Below, piece after piece: positions 48,804 to 59,776 of a DNA stretch of 64,000 nt. This DNA is from Unio delphinus (Eukaryota > Mollusca > Bivalvia > Unionida > Unionidae): positions 36,109,815 through 36,173,814 of the forward strand of contig JAQISU010001235.1 of NCBI GenBank assembly GCA_029339505.1, in the 5' to 3' direction. Under the pieces are notes generated by a model that had not been told where the DNA came from, did no database searches, and was given only the letters and a program-made list of their open reading frames with translations. Every line of letters begins with the position of its first letter. The first letter of the stretch is position 1. The position numbers were made by a program, and so were the translations under genes.

Positions 48804-50373
48804 CAGGGGCTGGGATCGTCCTGTGCTTCGCCATTGTCGCAAATTGCGATTTTTTTTCCCTTATTGGCGACAAAAATGTCCCATCTGGCGATTTTTTTGG
48901 CGACAGACGTTTTGGTTTTTTAATTTGTACAAACAATCATGGATTTGGACTGGATAAATTAAAAGGGAGAACGAAAGGAAGCCACAAACTTGACTAAGCA
49001 ATGCATTGGAATCAATCTGTACACAAATGATCCTTTGTTTGTATCGACAACCCCATCTTAGCTGAGCATTGTTACATCATAATCTGCTTATGCTGACATC
49101 TGGTCCGAGTACTGTATGCTGTGATAGTCAATCATGCTACCGTACTATACCTACAACTGACCGACGTCTGAAGACGCGAATAGAACAGATAAAATTAATT
49201 GAATGGTTAATCCTTCTCTTTTTTTTTTTTTTACATATACCAATACAACAGTTTTGCTGAACCTTCGTTGAAAACTGATAACCTTTGAAGTACCGACTAC
49301 TGTGTATACATACAAAGCAAATGGAAAAAATCTCAATCACAATTATATCTGTCGCCAGTGCAACATTATCATGAGCAAACGGAAGTTAGACGTTGTGTTT
49401 CATCATCTCCTCCTAAGTTAAAAAAATTAACGGCGTTTGGATTTAGTACAAATTCATCAGACAATACAGTCACTGAATCCGATGATAAACCTTGCAGTCC
49501 AACATCATCTACATGTAGTGCTTCAAGTGCAACACCACATAATGATGAACAGGGCAAAAATTCCCAAAAATTTCTAGACAGTTGGAAACTTGGACGTCCG
49601 TGGCTGAGATATGATAAAAAGTTAAAACAGATGTTCTGTGATGTATGTATCAAGGCAAAGTTCGTCAATTCATTTACAACTGGCTGTGATATTTTGAAGA
49701 AGGAGTGTGTCACCAAACATGAATCCAGGCGGTGTAAATAATATTTGTGCATTTTACTCATTGATCTTTTCCTTTTGCCATCAATCCCATGTTACGGTTA
49801 CAGAGACTTAAACTCCGCAAGAAGAAATAGCAAACAACAAATAAACAAGTTTTGCATAATTAAAAATAATTATTTATTTCTCAAAAAAACAGGAGTGAAA
49901 GAATCCCTATATTGGGTGTTAACTTATGCTAATATATACGGTCCAATATTGCCAGGTGTTGACTCGTGTAAGTTTCATTCGTGGGAATGGAGATCCTATT
50001 TTGCTTGTTGAGAAAATTTATACAGCATTCAGTTATCATTCTTTTGGGATTTAGGAAGCAATAGAGCATTTAATGGAGATTTTGGCGAACTTCGTAATTT
50101 GCTCGGAATTTTTATCACGTGGCGGGTGGTCAGCTGACCACAATAGCCACTCGATAGGTGGTGGGCAAAATATGGCAAACGCTTCATAATCAGCATCAAT
50201 TTTCAAACTACAAACGGTGATGCAAGATGCTGACATCGGAAATAAACTCTGCAACTCATCTCCCAAAAATTTAACGAGAATCAGCATGTATAGATGTGAA
50301 AAATTAGACGACAAAATAATGAGGTTGGCGATTTTTTTTGGCGACAGATTTTTAAAAGCCAGGACTATCCCTG
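48804..50373 (+). mobile_element. hAT element remnant
   Basis: Possible termini are CAGGGGCTGGGATCGTCCTG (48804) and the reverse of CAGGGATAGTCCTGGCTTTT (ending 50373), with a shared GGCGACAGA word nearby. No convincing 8-bp duplication was found, so these limits are tentative. The transposase fragment at 49358-49741 lies inside. Confidence 0.5.
49358..49741 (+). pseudogene. hAT transposase N-terminal fragment (zinc-binding region)
   Basis: A 127-codon open frame. A serine-rich, low-complexity first half (SSDNTVTESDDKPCSPTSST) is followed by FLDSWKLGRPWLRYDKKLKQ, then MFCDVCIKAKFVNSFTTGCD and KKECVTKHESRRCK. The W..GRPWL.YD, FC.VC, F.TGC and H order matches the N-terminal zinc-finger region of hAT transposases and related domesticated proteins (ZNF862-like). 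The frame stops where the DNA-binding part ends and no catalytic domain follows. It could be a remnant or a short DNA-binding protein; a remnant is likelier given the setting. Confidence 0.72.
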
Positions 50374-50695
50374 ATTATTGTACGGTACTAATCCCACTCG
50401 CTGAAGACTGGGCCTAGCAGATCAGTGAAGCCGCCTTTACATCTGGCGTTTATTGTTGTTGAATCTAGATACCAGGTACTCAACCCATCCGATATTGGCC
50501 CGGCGGCAGATAAGAATAAACGATAACCTTTGCGGTCCTGCCTCAGACAATTCTTTGATCTAAACTAAAAATGGTAATGAAGCCTTGTTTACATCCGATG
50601 GGTAATGAAACATTGGACAAATTTTCATTTATGATAAAGGAAAGGAAACCACTGGATATAAATTGCTCAGTGCGGCAGATGGCTAGGCCGCGTGC

Positions 50696-50851
50696 ATCTT
50701 ATGTAATTTTTGTTTACACAAATCGTCAAAACCCGCGTCTTATATATGGGTGCGTCTTATGTAAAATATTTTTTACACAAATCGCAAAACCCGCGTCTTA
50801 TATACGGGTGCGTCTTATAATTGGGTGCGTCTTATATGCGCGAAAATACGG
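50696..50851. mobile_element. Second CCGTATTTTCGCG-family element, left end eroded
   Basis: It contains three CGCGTCTTATATA/GGGTGCGTCTTAT repeats and ends TATATGCGCGAAAATACGG followed by TA, like the 48499 copy. Its left terminus is missing or altered near 50690. Confidence 0.75.
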
Positions 50852-50960
50852 TAATAATACTTTTATTTTGCAAAATTTTACTTTTTATAAAATTGTCAAA
50901 AATTGCCGGGGAGACTCGGGTTATTGTGCCGAAATATGGGTGAGATTAGGGTTCAAAGGG

Positions 50961-50991
50961 TTAAACCACTCGGTCACTCGGGGCCCCCTTT
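50961..50991 (-). mobile_element. SINE family A copy 5, 5' head portion
   Basis: TTAAACCACTCGGTCACTCG followed by GGGCCCCC is the reverse of the SINE tRNA-like head and completes the SINE begun at 47930. The break falls a few bases after the A box in the SINE sense. Confidence 0.88.
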
Positions 50992-51332
50992 AGTAGAATG
51001 ATTCTCCACCTTAATTTTTACATTTTAGAATATTCCCTGCCCCTATTTACAACAAAGAACATTAGATATATTACCAGTAGTTTAAAATTGCTTTTGGAAG
51101 GGAATGCAGTTTTGATTTGTTCTGACTGGTACCTTCTACCAGCTGAATTCACAAGAGGGAGGAAGGAACACCCTGTAGTGAGTGCAGTTTTTGTGTGTCT
51201 GTTCTTTGTAATCATGAATGTTTCACATACTTTGACAAAACATATGGTTTATGTAGTTTGTCATATATAAATGCAATTGCATATTGCAAAACATTTGTGA
51301 GTATAATTATCATAGTGGATGCATATCTCAAC

Positions 51333-51548
51333 TATTTACACTCACATATAAGTCAAATCCAACTGCAAACTTCACAGATTCTGACCTACCATTACATCAT
51401 AAGCCAGCAGATCTATATCTATGCAGTCTGCTAGAGCTAATCAGTAGAACAAATAACATACATCCTGATTTTCTAGCACAGTATGCAATGGTAGATCAGG
51501 GTATATTTTGTTTGCAGCTCCTGACTTATATGTGAATATATATGGTAA
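51333..51548. mobile_element. Palindromic MITE family C, copy 2
   Basis: Left ACTCACATATAAGTCAAATC and right GACTTATATGTGAATATATA are inverted; the centre has GGTAGATCAGGGTATATT. Related to the copies at 42890 and 60755. Confidence 0.78.
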
Positions 51549-51616
51549 CTGATCTGCAATTATTTGAAGTAGAGTAATTCCTGTGTGATAAATGTGAGAA
51601 GGACAACCTAATACTT

Positions 51617-51873
51617 TGGGGCCCCCGAGTGGCCGAGTGGTCTAAAGCGCTCCCCGTTACGGATCACTGCCATCTCACCTCTGTCTGCGTGGGTTCGATT
51701 CTCAGATTCGGCTAATGTAGTTATGTGAGAATGCTTGCCAGTAGCTTCTCGTGGGCTGGTGGTTCTTTCCGGGGGTTTTCCCAGGTTCTTCCGCCACCAA
51801 TAATACTGGCCACCATGTATAGCCAATCATGTGCTGAAAAATGGTGTTAAACCCTACAAAAACAAACAAAAAC
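51617..51873 (+). mobile_element. SINE family A, best copy (reference)
   Basis: The head GGGGCCCCCGAGTGGCCGAG includes A box TGGCCGAGTGG (51630-51640) and B box GGTTCGATTCT (51692-51702), with the GTGG.CTAAAGCGCT loop typical of Leu/Ser-type tRNAs. The body includes TTATGTGAGAATGCTTGCCA. The 3' end is AAATGGTGTTAAACCCTACA followed by an A/C-rich tail. With both pol III boxes intact it is the least decayed copy in the window. Confidence 0.92.
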
Positions 51874-52337
51874 CTAATACTTTTTTGCTTATTTGAAAAA
51901 GTTTTCTTAGTAAATACTGCACTCCCTTATATTAAGGCCCATCATTAATAGGTATTCAATATGTATATGGATCCCTTTTCAACAAGTGGCAACAAAATTA
52001 TATAAGAACAATACTATTTCTACAACTACAAACACATCAGTGAAGCTTGTGTAGCACAATCTGGAGGGTATATTCAAGTTCACTCTTAATTTATATACAT
52101 CTGATAAATTTGTATTGTATACATAGGTCAGTTGTCTGTTAAGCATTTCCTAAAGTCAGATAATTAGGAAATGAAGTGGGCCTAAAAATGACCCTTGTGA
52201 CACTCCACAACTTATAGGTTTTTCTTCAAACAGATGACCACTGAGATGACCACTGAGTGGTACCTGTTGAGGTCTGTTCTGTAAAGGGTCATTGATGCTG
52301 TGGATGAGAAACCTCAATTTTATTTTTACAACTTTGT

Positions 52338-52528
52338 TTGATTAGGATTTTTAATGTAGCTTTAACAATTTTTCAGTCATCGCTATGATGTCTGCAGTGA
52401 GGCAGTTTATAGCGATGTCTACCACTGGGGAATCAAGCCGCAGACATGTAGCATGATGTCCCACCCAGTCACATTATCCTGACACCAGGCCGACCAGTCC
52501 TAACACTAACCTCTTAATGCTGAGCGCA
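52338..52528 (-). mobile_element. SINE family B, truncated inverted copy
   Basis: The body in reverse (GATTTTTAATGTAGC, then CCCACCCAGTCACATTATCC and ACACCAGGCCGACCAGTCC) stops at about 52528. It continues directly into TTCTCTCATATCCAAACTGG, which looks like the middle of SINE A. Confidence 0.82.
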
Positions 52529-52779
52529 AAACTTTCTCTCATATCCAAACTGGTCAAGCTGACACTCAAACCCACTTAAACAGCAGTGATTAGTAAAGGT
52601 GAATGTCATAGACTGCTCGGCACCCAGGTCCAAGATAAGGAGTGAAAACACTAACATTAAATGCGAGCATGATCTGGAAAAAAAAAACTCCATGGTGCAG
52701 TTCATTGCAGGATAACCAGATATTAATTTCTTTGAGAGTTACTTGAGCACATGATAAAGCATTTATTAAAATAATGTGT

Positions 52780-53095
52780 GTGTGTGATTAGGATTTTTAA
52801 TGTAGCTTTAAAAAAAATGTCAGTCATATCACTTCAATGTCTGCAGTGGGGCAGTTTAGTGATGTCTAGAACTGGGGCATCATGCTGCAGACATGTGGCA
52901 TGATGTCCCACCCAGTCACATTATCCTGACACCAGGCCGACCAGTCCTAACACTAACCTCTTAATACTGAGCGCAAAGTGAGGCAGCTGTTAGTAACAAT
53001 TTTGTAAGTCTATGGTATGACTCGGCCAGGGTTCAAACCTGCAACCTCACGCATCCAAGGCAGATGCTTTAACAACTAGGCCACCAGAGCTGTCC
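52780..53095 (-). mobile_element. SINE family B, full inverted copy
   Basis: Runs from GATTAGGATTTTTAATGTAG to the reversed head: B box as GGGTTCAAACCTGCAACC near 53033 and A-box region as TAACAACTAGGCCACCAGAG near 53071. Confidence 0.87.
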
Positions 53096-53152
53096 ACTCA
53101 CATGTAACTATCAGTATCATAACCTCATATCATAAGCTGTTTATATACAATT

Positions 53153-53325
53153 TAGGTCAGGCTAATATGCCAACAACACACACTGTAGACTGATCTATTG
53201 TCACATAATGCACCAGTAGATCTGGGTCTACATTTTTTGTTTCACAAATTAGTCCTAACAAGCTGAATAGATCTGCATTGTGTGATATTAGATCCAGGTC
53301 TATGCAGTTTGCAAACATACTGGCC
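53153..53325. mobile_element. Palindromic MITE family C, diverged copy
   Basis: It shares AGTAGATCTGGGTCTA and GATCCAGGTCTATGCAGTTT with the other copies. The ends are poorly preserved. Confidence 0.6.
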
Positions 53326-54049
53326 CAATGCATGTATGCACAGTATCATCTGATCAGTGTGGCAGAACATCTGGTAAGGTGAAATACACATTAGCAACAT
53401 CATTGAGTGGCACAAAATCTCTGGAGCTGTGTGATAAACTGACTTGAAACAAGTGTTTATTTGCTTTTAAAAGCAATAATACTATACTGCAATAATTCGC
53501 TATCTGCTAGCTATTGGATACATAAAATGTATTTACTATATCTTATTTCATTCTTTATCCATAAACTATTTTTTGTTAACTAATAATCTGGTTGATCGAA
53601 AAGATACTAAATACTTAATTCAATGTCTGAAGACAAATAACGTATGCGTCAGCACTTAATAGCACATCAGCAAAATAATGGCAATTACAAGTTCTAAAAT
53701 TAAGAAAAAATTAATAAAGTGTGCTTCCTAAATGAAATTCCCATGGGTAACAATATGAAGTACAAACAATGAACTCTGGAGAACTCAGACCAAAATGAAT
53801 ATACTTCCCAAAAAAGTACAGAAAAAATGTTTCCTGAAAATGACTAATGCTCTACTCTGTGAAAAGATATTACATAAATTTCCGATAAGACTAGTTTTTA
53901 TATTTATGGTAACTGTGGAGTGTTAAAACAATAAATTGATATTTTTTAGTTTTATGATTTTTAAATTTACTGCTGTGCCAGACATACTGGATGTAAAGTT
54001 AGCATAAATTTCATTTAGAACAACAATGCAGCATTAGAAAACTATGTTA

Positions 54050-54650
54050 ACAATCTCATGCCAATATGACCGTCCATTCAGTAAAGTTAACAAGATTTTC
54101 AAAATGTTAATTGTAGCAACCAAATTGGACATCTGCTGGTCACTAATTTCACTTAGGACTACATATATATATCATACACACCCTCTGTTGATATACCATC
54201 AATTCTGGAGGAGTCACAATAACAAGATGTCAGATTGGCATCTTTTTCATTCAGGTCCAACAAAACACCATATCAAGTCTTCTATTGAAAATCTGATGTC
54301 AAAATTGCTATTATGTGGGCCATGTTTGAGTTCAGATCCATCAGCACCATTTTCATACTGGACCAACTAGACATCATAACTGGTCTCCTGGTGAAAACCT
54401 CATATATTTTTCTATTGAGGAGGAATAACAAAAACAAGATTTGGCTGCCATTACTGTAGGTCAGATCAATACAATTTGTCCTTTAGGACAAACCAGACTT
54501 TGTAAGAAGTCTTTATGTGAAAACCCCATGCTGCAATGACCTACCATTCCGAAAATGTAGCGATAACCCAATTTTCAAGCTGAATTTGGTGTCCATATTG
54601 ATGCTGAACTGCATCATTTTCATTAGAACCAACTACCAGTATATCATTCA
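54050..54650. repeat. Diverged tandem repeat with a unit of roughly 130 bp, block 2
   Basis: About 4 copies of the family also found at 36040-36975: CAATATGACCGTCCATTCAG, AACAAGATTTTCAA, ATTGGACATCTG, TTCATTTAGGACCAA and AAGTCTTCT..TGAAAA. Confidence 0.78.
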
Positions 54651-54884
54651 CTTAAGTCTTAATGCATGTATAATAATTTTCTTTGTAGGATCCTGAAGAT
54701 AATTGTTTGAATTTATGAATCTTAGTTTTATACAACTGTTTCTTTTATCTGAAAGTAACTGTTTGAATTAATTTGTCATGAATGTGTTATTATTACTCAT
54801 GGTATTGTAAGAATTTCACTATTATTTTGTTAAATAGGAGTCTTGAGGTAATTATTTGAATCTATCTTTTTGTATGTCATATGA

Positions 54885-54887
<3 letters not shown>

Positions 54888-54932
<45 letters not shown>
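54888..54932. repeat. (TA)n microsatellite
   Basis: About 22 TA units. Confidence 0.95.
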
Positions 54933-54936
<4 letters not shown>

Positions 54937-55028
54937 CTAGGAATTGATAGTAATCTTAGGTTAGTAGGAAGTCTGCAAACAGATTGTTAGCAAAAAATGC
55001 AAAAGATAAGAAGTTAATTTCTTTAATT

Positions 55029-55031
<3 letters not shown>

Positions 55032-55073
<42 letters not shown>
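55032..55073. repeat. (TA)n microsatellite
   Basis: About 21 TA units, 100 bp from the previous tract. Confidence 0.95.
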
Positions 55074-55078
<5 letters not shown>

Positions 55079-55369
55079 TATTTTAAGGAGGTGATGGGCT
55101 TTTGTTGTTCTATTCTATATCTTTTTTCAGATCTAGATTTATTCCATCCATTAATTTCATATTATAATAATTACTCGATCCAGGCAATAATATCATCCTC
55201 TAGATAATGATAACCACCACCACCCTTAACAGACATATTGGTACTTAATAGTACTGAGGGACCCAATGTTTATAATAATAAATTATCAAGTAAAACTTAT
55301 TTCTAGATATGCAGCAGGAAGGTAACTGGGTGAGGATTTTAATATTATCCACAATGGATGTGTGTGTGT

Positions 55370-55663
55370 GCTGTGGATTTTTAACACAGCTTGAACAATT
55401 TTAGTCATATCGCTACAATGTCTGCAGTGTGGCAGTTTAAAGTGATGTCTAACACTGGGGCATCATGCTGCAGATACGTCCCAACCAGTCACATTATTCT
55501 GACACCAGGCTAACCAGTCCTAACACTAACTCTTAATGCTGAGCACCAAGTAAGGCAGCTCCTAGTATCATCTTTACGAGTCTTTGGTATGACATGGCCA
55601 GGGTTCAAACCTGCAGCTTCCACCATCTGAGATGGATGCTCTGACTACTTGGGCCACCTGAGT
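55370..55663 (-). mobile_element. SINE family B, inverted copy
   Basis: Contains ATGTCTGCAGTGTGGCAGTT, CATTATTCTGACACCAGGCT and the reversed B box (GGGTTCAAACCTGCAGC). It lies 280 bp downstream (gene sense) of FAK exon A. Confidence 0.86.
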
Positions 55664-55944
55664 GGTTCTCACAATAGAGTAAATTTTTTAAAAAATCACA
55701 TTACGGCTGCATCTTGTATACAAAAATAATAATAAAAAGTTACATATCCTTCAAGATGATTTTACAAATGAGATTTTGTTTTCCTATATAGTACAAGTAA
55801 GAAAATATCTGAAACAAATGGTATCAGTGTTAGTCACATAATGAATAGTGAAGCATGGTTCTCTCAATATTTTTATAATTCGGCTGATAAAATGTCAAAC
55901 ATAAATTTATGGTGTCAGCAAACAAACAGAAAATATGGTATTAC

Positions 55945-56157
55945 CTTGACATCTGTTGCATCTCCATATTTCACCATGTTAAATCCTCCATTTGGAAGAT
56001 GCACTTTCAGAATTGACCGATCCATCAGGAACCGCTTGACCTTTGAATCAAAAGTTGAATTGGAATCAAGGTCAGCATCAGAATCAATCACTAAATCTGC
56101 ACAGGTATCACATTCTCCATCTTGAATGAGTTTCCACAATTTACTCCATCTTGCAAT
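55945..56157 (-). CDS. PTK2: FAK coding exon A (N-terminal stretch and start of FERM F1)
   Basis: This is the most 5' FAK exon seen in the window, 213 bp (71 codons, phase 0 to 0). The acceptor is a pyrimidine-rich tract ending in CAG at 56160-56158 and the donor is AAG|GTAATA at 55945/55944. The last 23 or so residues match the start of the FERM F1 lobe of focal adhesion kinase: ILKVHLPNGG, then YGDATDVK, against vertebrate VLKVFHYFE...HGDATDVR (residues 36-65). About 45 residues before that are acidic (DSDADLDSNSTFDSK) and do not resemble the vertebrate N-terminus. A methionine at 56025-56023 (MDRSILK) aligns with the vertebrate MERVLK and could be an internal start, but the frame is open to the acceptor, so an upstream exon is expected. 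FAK is a cytoplasmic tyrosine kinase acting at integrin adhesions; its FERM domain targets and autoinhibits it. Exon assignment rests on homology, splice signals and phase agreement with the next exon. Confidence 0.9.
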
Positions 56158-56301
56158 CTGGAATATAAAAGAAGAGTAACACTGTAAAATGAGAGCAATT
56201 TTGTTCAATTCATGGTGAATGATTGATGGCACATTGGTACATATACACATGAGTAACTGTGACTCACAGGAAATAACATCTTATTTACTCATTTTGATAT
56301 G

Positions 56302-56347
56302 TTGATTAGTTTGGTAAGGGCAATGATTAGTTTGGTAAGGGCAATGA
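56302..56347. repeat. 23-bp direct duplication
   Basis: ATGATTAGTTTGGTAAGGGC occurs twice in direct succession. Confidence 0.85.
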
Positions 56348-56477
56348 CATCATATGAAAGTACACCTTACTAGCCAGTTCAAGTCTGGCTACATTTTGAG
56401 AGGTCATCCTGTGTTGTATTGTTCTGTTAACGACCACAAATAATGTTTATGTCTAAATGCATGTTGTTCCTGCTGCA

Positions 56478-56480
56478 CAT

Positions 56481-56547
<67 letters not shown>

Positions 56548-56548
56548 A
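56478..56548. repeat. (TC)n(AC)n compound microsatellite
   Basis: About 23 TC units then about 12 AC units. Confidence 0.95.
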
Positions 56549-57126
56549 GCCACACCTATTGTAAACCTTCATACACACACAAATAAAGTAATAGGTGACT
56601 CCCTTTTAATTTCAGTATAGAGTAAGGAACTTTAACAATTAAATCAAGCTAAAGTGTGGGTATACAGAGATTACATGAACACCAAAGTCCAGGCTGCTAT
56701 GCACAACTTTGGCCTACATAGTACATGGGCTCCACAAAAATTCCTTAAAACAGTGATGTCCAACCACAGTACAAGAAAACTGACTGATTGACTAACAGAT
56801 ACTAAGAATGACTTGGGTAACACTACATGCCCTATGAATGTCATGGCTGGGCAAAAACAAAAAAAATCATTGAGTAGAACATCAAAGATTCCAACAGTTA
56901 ATTGGTATAAATCAGAGGTATAGCAAAGAAGTATAATCCTGTCATTTCCCTGCCATCTTCTGTCATTCAACTATGTATGCCTGACATATCTGGTGCGACT
57001 CCAGGTTTTCTGACTGAATAACAAATTAGACATTGGGATTTTGTGCTAAGACTAAGATTTTCAGAATACTGGTAATTTCAACTGTGTAATGACTTAAAAA
57101 GGTTAGATGATTTGTGGTAGATTTTA

Positions 57127-57377
57127 GTTGTTGTTGTAGGGTTTAACGCCATTTTTAAGCACACGATAGGCTATACATGGCGACCAGTAATATTGGTGGA
57201 AGAAGAACCTGGGAAAACCCCCGGAAAGAACCACCGACCCACGAGAATCTACTGGTAAGCTTTCTCACATAACTACATTAGCTGAATCTTAGACTTGAAC
57301 CCACGCAGACAGAGGTGAGATGGGAGTGATCTGTAACGGAGAGCACTTTTAGACCACTCGTCCATTCGGGGCCCCCT
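57127..57377 (-). mobile_element. SINE family A, copy 7
   Basis: Inverted copy, well preserved: TTGTTGTTGTAGGGTTTAAC at the tail side and TAGACCACTCGTCCATTCGG followed by GGCCCC at the head side. Confidence 0.9.
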
Positions 57378-57479
57378 ATTCATGGTAGAAAGGTAAAATA
57401 GGTTGCTAGATTGAATACTACTAGAAAAATTAATGTTGGACAATTAATCACAAAATTTTGAGAGCTCTGGTTGATTGAT

Positions 57480-57822
57480 ATGTAAAACTTTGTTGACTTT
57501 GATATGATCTTTTTTCTAACCATATTGACTTTGATATGACCCCTATTCTATACCATGTTGACTTTGATCAAACCCCTAATCTATACAATATTGACTTTGA
57601 TATGATCCCTATTGTATACCATGCTAAATTGTATGTTTCCTATTCTAACCATGTTGACTTTGATACGACCCCTATTGTACACTATGTTGACTTTGATATG
57701 ACCCCTATTGTATAACATGTTGACTTTGATACAACCCGTATTGTATAACATGCTGACTTTGATTCAACCCGTATTGTATAACATGCTGACTTTGATACAA
57801 CCCCTATTGAATACCATGTTCT
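57480..57822. repeat. 32-bp minisatellite, about 10 copies
   Basis: The unit is close to CATGTTGACTTTGATATGAC followed by CCCTATTGTATA. Confidence 0.9.
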
Positions 57823-59544
57823 TCATCAGCTTGATGTGCTACGCATTATCTTTTAAGAAGTCCAATAAATAAAAATGGCAATGTTTGAAGAATTTGATAC
57901 ATGTACTATGATCACCTTGTTAAGCAAAGTTTGAATATGATGTGATTTAGCACATTTTAAGCTGTCCCTCTGTAAACTAATTAATTCAACATTAGACAGA
58001 AATTTGATTTTTTAAAAGGCCAAATGTAAACGTTTATAACAAAATTTATAAAGTGGCCAAGTAAACAAATGCCAATTTTCTATCTAAATATTTACATAAA
58101 AATGTTTTCCAATTTGAATGTATGGATATTTGTTTCAGCTAGGGACAGAAAAATCAACTCTGCCTAATGTGGCAGACTGAGAAAGCTGCTAATATTGATT
58201 TTTCTCTACATGTTTACCTAGACTGCAAAACTGTGCATCAGTGTTGGGTGTACAACAGAATATCAATACTAGACTGATTAATGTCTCCTTACTTTCTTGT
58301 AAGACAGTTTATGTATCTCTTGTGATGAAAATGATACAGATGCATAGGTTTTTAACTGTCAAAAGATGGTCACATTGAATTTGATGAATTTTGTATATTT
58401 TTTGGAATTGTGACGAGGAATTTCTCGCCTCATATATGGTTCATACATTTTTTATGTATTTTTCAAAGGCCAAAATGTAATTTCCATGCACTCTATTTGA
58501 ACTGCATCTAAGCTCACATACAATGTTAACTACAGTGTTTAGATTCCACAAAATCAGATTTACATATTTTAATAGTAGACAATCCAAAATATTTTGTATG
58601 AACTAGGCTTATGTGAAAACTTAGGTGGCTGGGGGTAGGGGTGCATTCAACTAATCTACATCAATGTGGGAGTTAGAAGTCTGATTTGCTACAGCGACTC
58701 CTTTTAAGCAAAAACAGTTTTAAGTTTTTCACAGTGGCAATATTTCACTTTCACCCAGTCAATGGTTCAAAATCATGAAAATATGTTCAAAATGGAAATG
58801 TTTGTTAAACCGTTGTGAGGGATGAGTCGATTATCAAACATCAGCTTATCAATGTACAATTATGGTAAATGCACTTGTTCTGTTATTTCTTCCAATGAAC
58901 AGCAGGGAAACTGAATTAAAACACTAGGAGGCAAAAAAAGTGGCTAGTTAATATGTCAACTTGGGTCCTAATGTTTAGGGCCATTTTAAAAATACAAGAA
59001 TACTCCTCATGAACAGTGACTCTTCATACATGTATATATTATATGGTAATGATATACTGATGTTGCCTATGACCAAAAAATAACGTTTCAGTCAGCTAAC
59101 CATCCTTGTTTTTTGGTGCTGACCAAGCACCCACACCCACCCATCCCGGTTACAGTTTTAAAGAAAATAAATCAAAAAGATTCCAAAACTGATTTGTACA
59201 TCTTACTGAGACATTATTTATATTAATTATACTATATGTAATGCTTAAAACAAATCTACCTACCTACCCTAATTTTCAAACCAGTGCAATAGGAAATATA
59301 TTTTTTAGGTGTAACTAATGTTCATGACTGCAAAATGCTGAATAAGCAAATTATAAATCAGGCAACTTCTTTGTGGCATGTAATACCAAAATGAACAGGA
59401 AAAATGAAGTGTGGAATCCTGATTGCTTCTGTAAATAAAAATTACTTCAGTAGTGCATGCATCTGCAACCAGTATTTACCAGTCAAAGTTATTGCAATAT
59501 GATACATATCTATATATGTAGTATTTATCACTTTTTCTCAAAGT

Positions 59545-59664
<120 letters not shown>

Positions 59665-59704
59665 GTAGTAGTATTTATCACTATTTCTCAAAGTTACTGT
59701 AGCA

Positions 59705-59707
<3 letters not shown>

Positions 59708-59773
<66 letters not shown>
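59708..59773. repeat. (TA)n microsatellite, about 33 units
   Basis: Preceded by TATTTATCACTATTTCTCAA and TGATA, nearly the same flank as the previous tract, so flank and tract were duplicated together. Confidence 0.95.

Positions 59774-59776
<3 letters not shown>

Larger units (their letters stand above)
48157..50960. mobile_element. piggyBac-type element, 2.8 kb, nested inside a SINE
   Basis: The termini are CCCTTGAACCC (48157-48167) and GGGTTCAAAGGG (50949-50960), inverted with one indel. TTAA lies on both sides (48153-48156 and 50961-50964). Duplication of TTAA and CCC-starting termini are the hallmark of the piggyBac superfamily. The empty-site logic is strong, because removing the element and one TTAA restores a continuous SINE. 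No piggyBac transposase is seen; the interior holds short palindromic elements and a hAT fragment, so it is non-autonomous or a composite. Confidence 0.88.

Noticed and set aside
51617..51710. A functional tRNA gene (Leu/Ser-like)
   Set aside because: A and B boxes are present, but the sequence continues as a roughly 250-bp repeat found seven times in the window. It is the head of a SINE.
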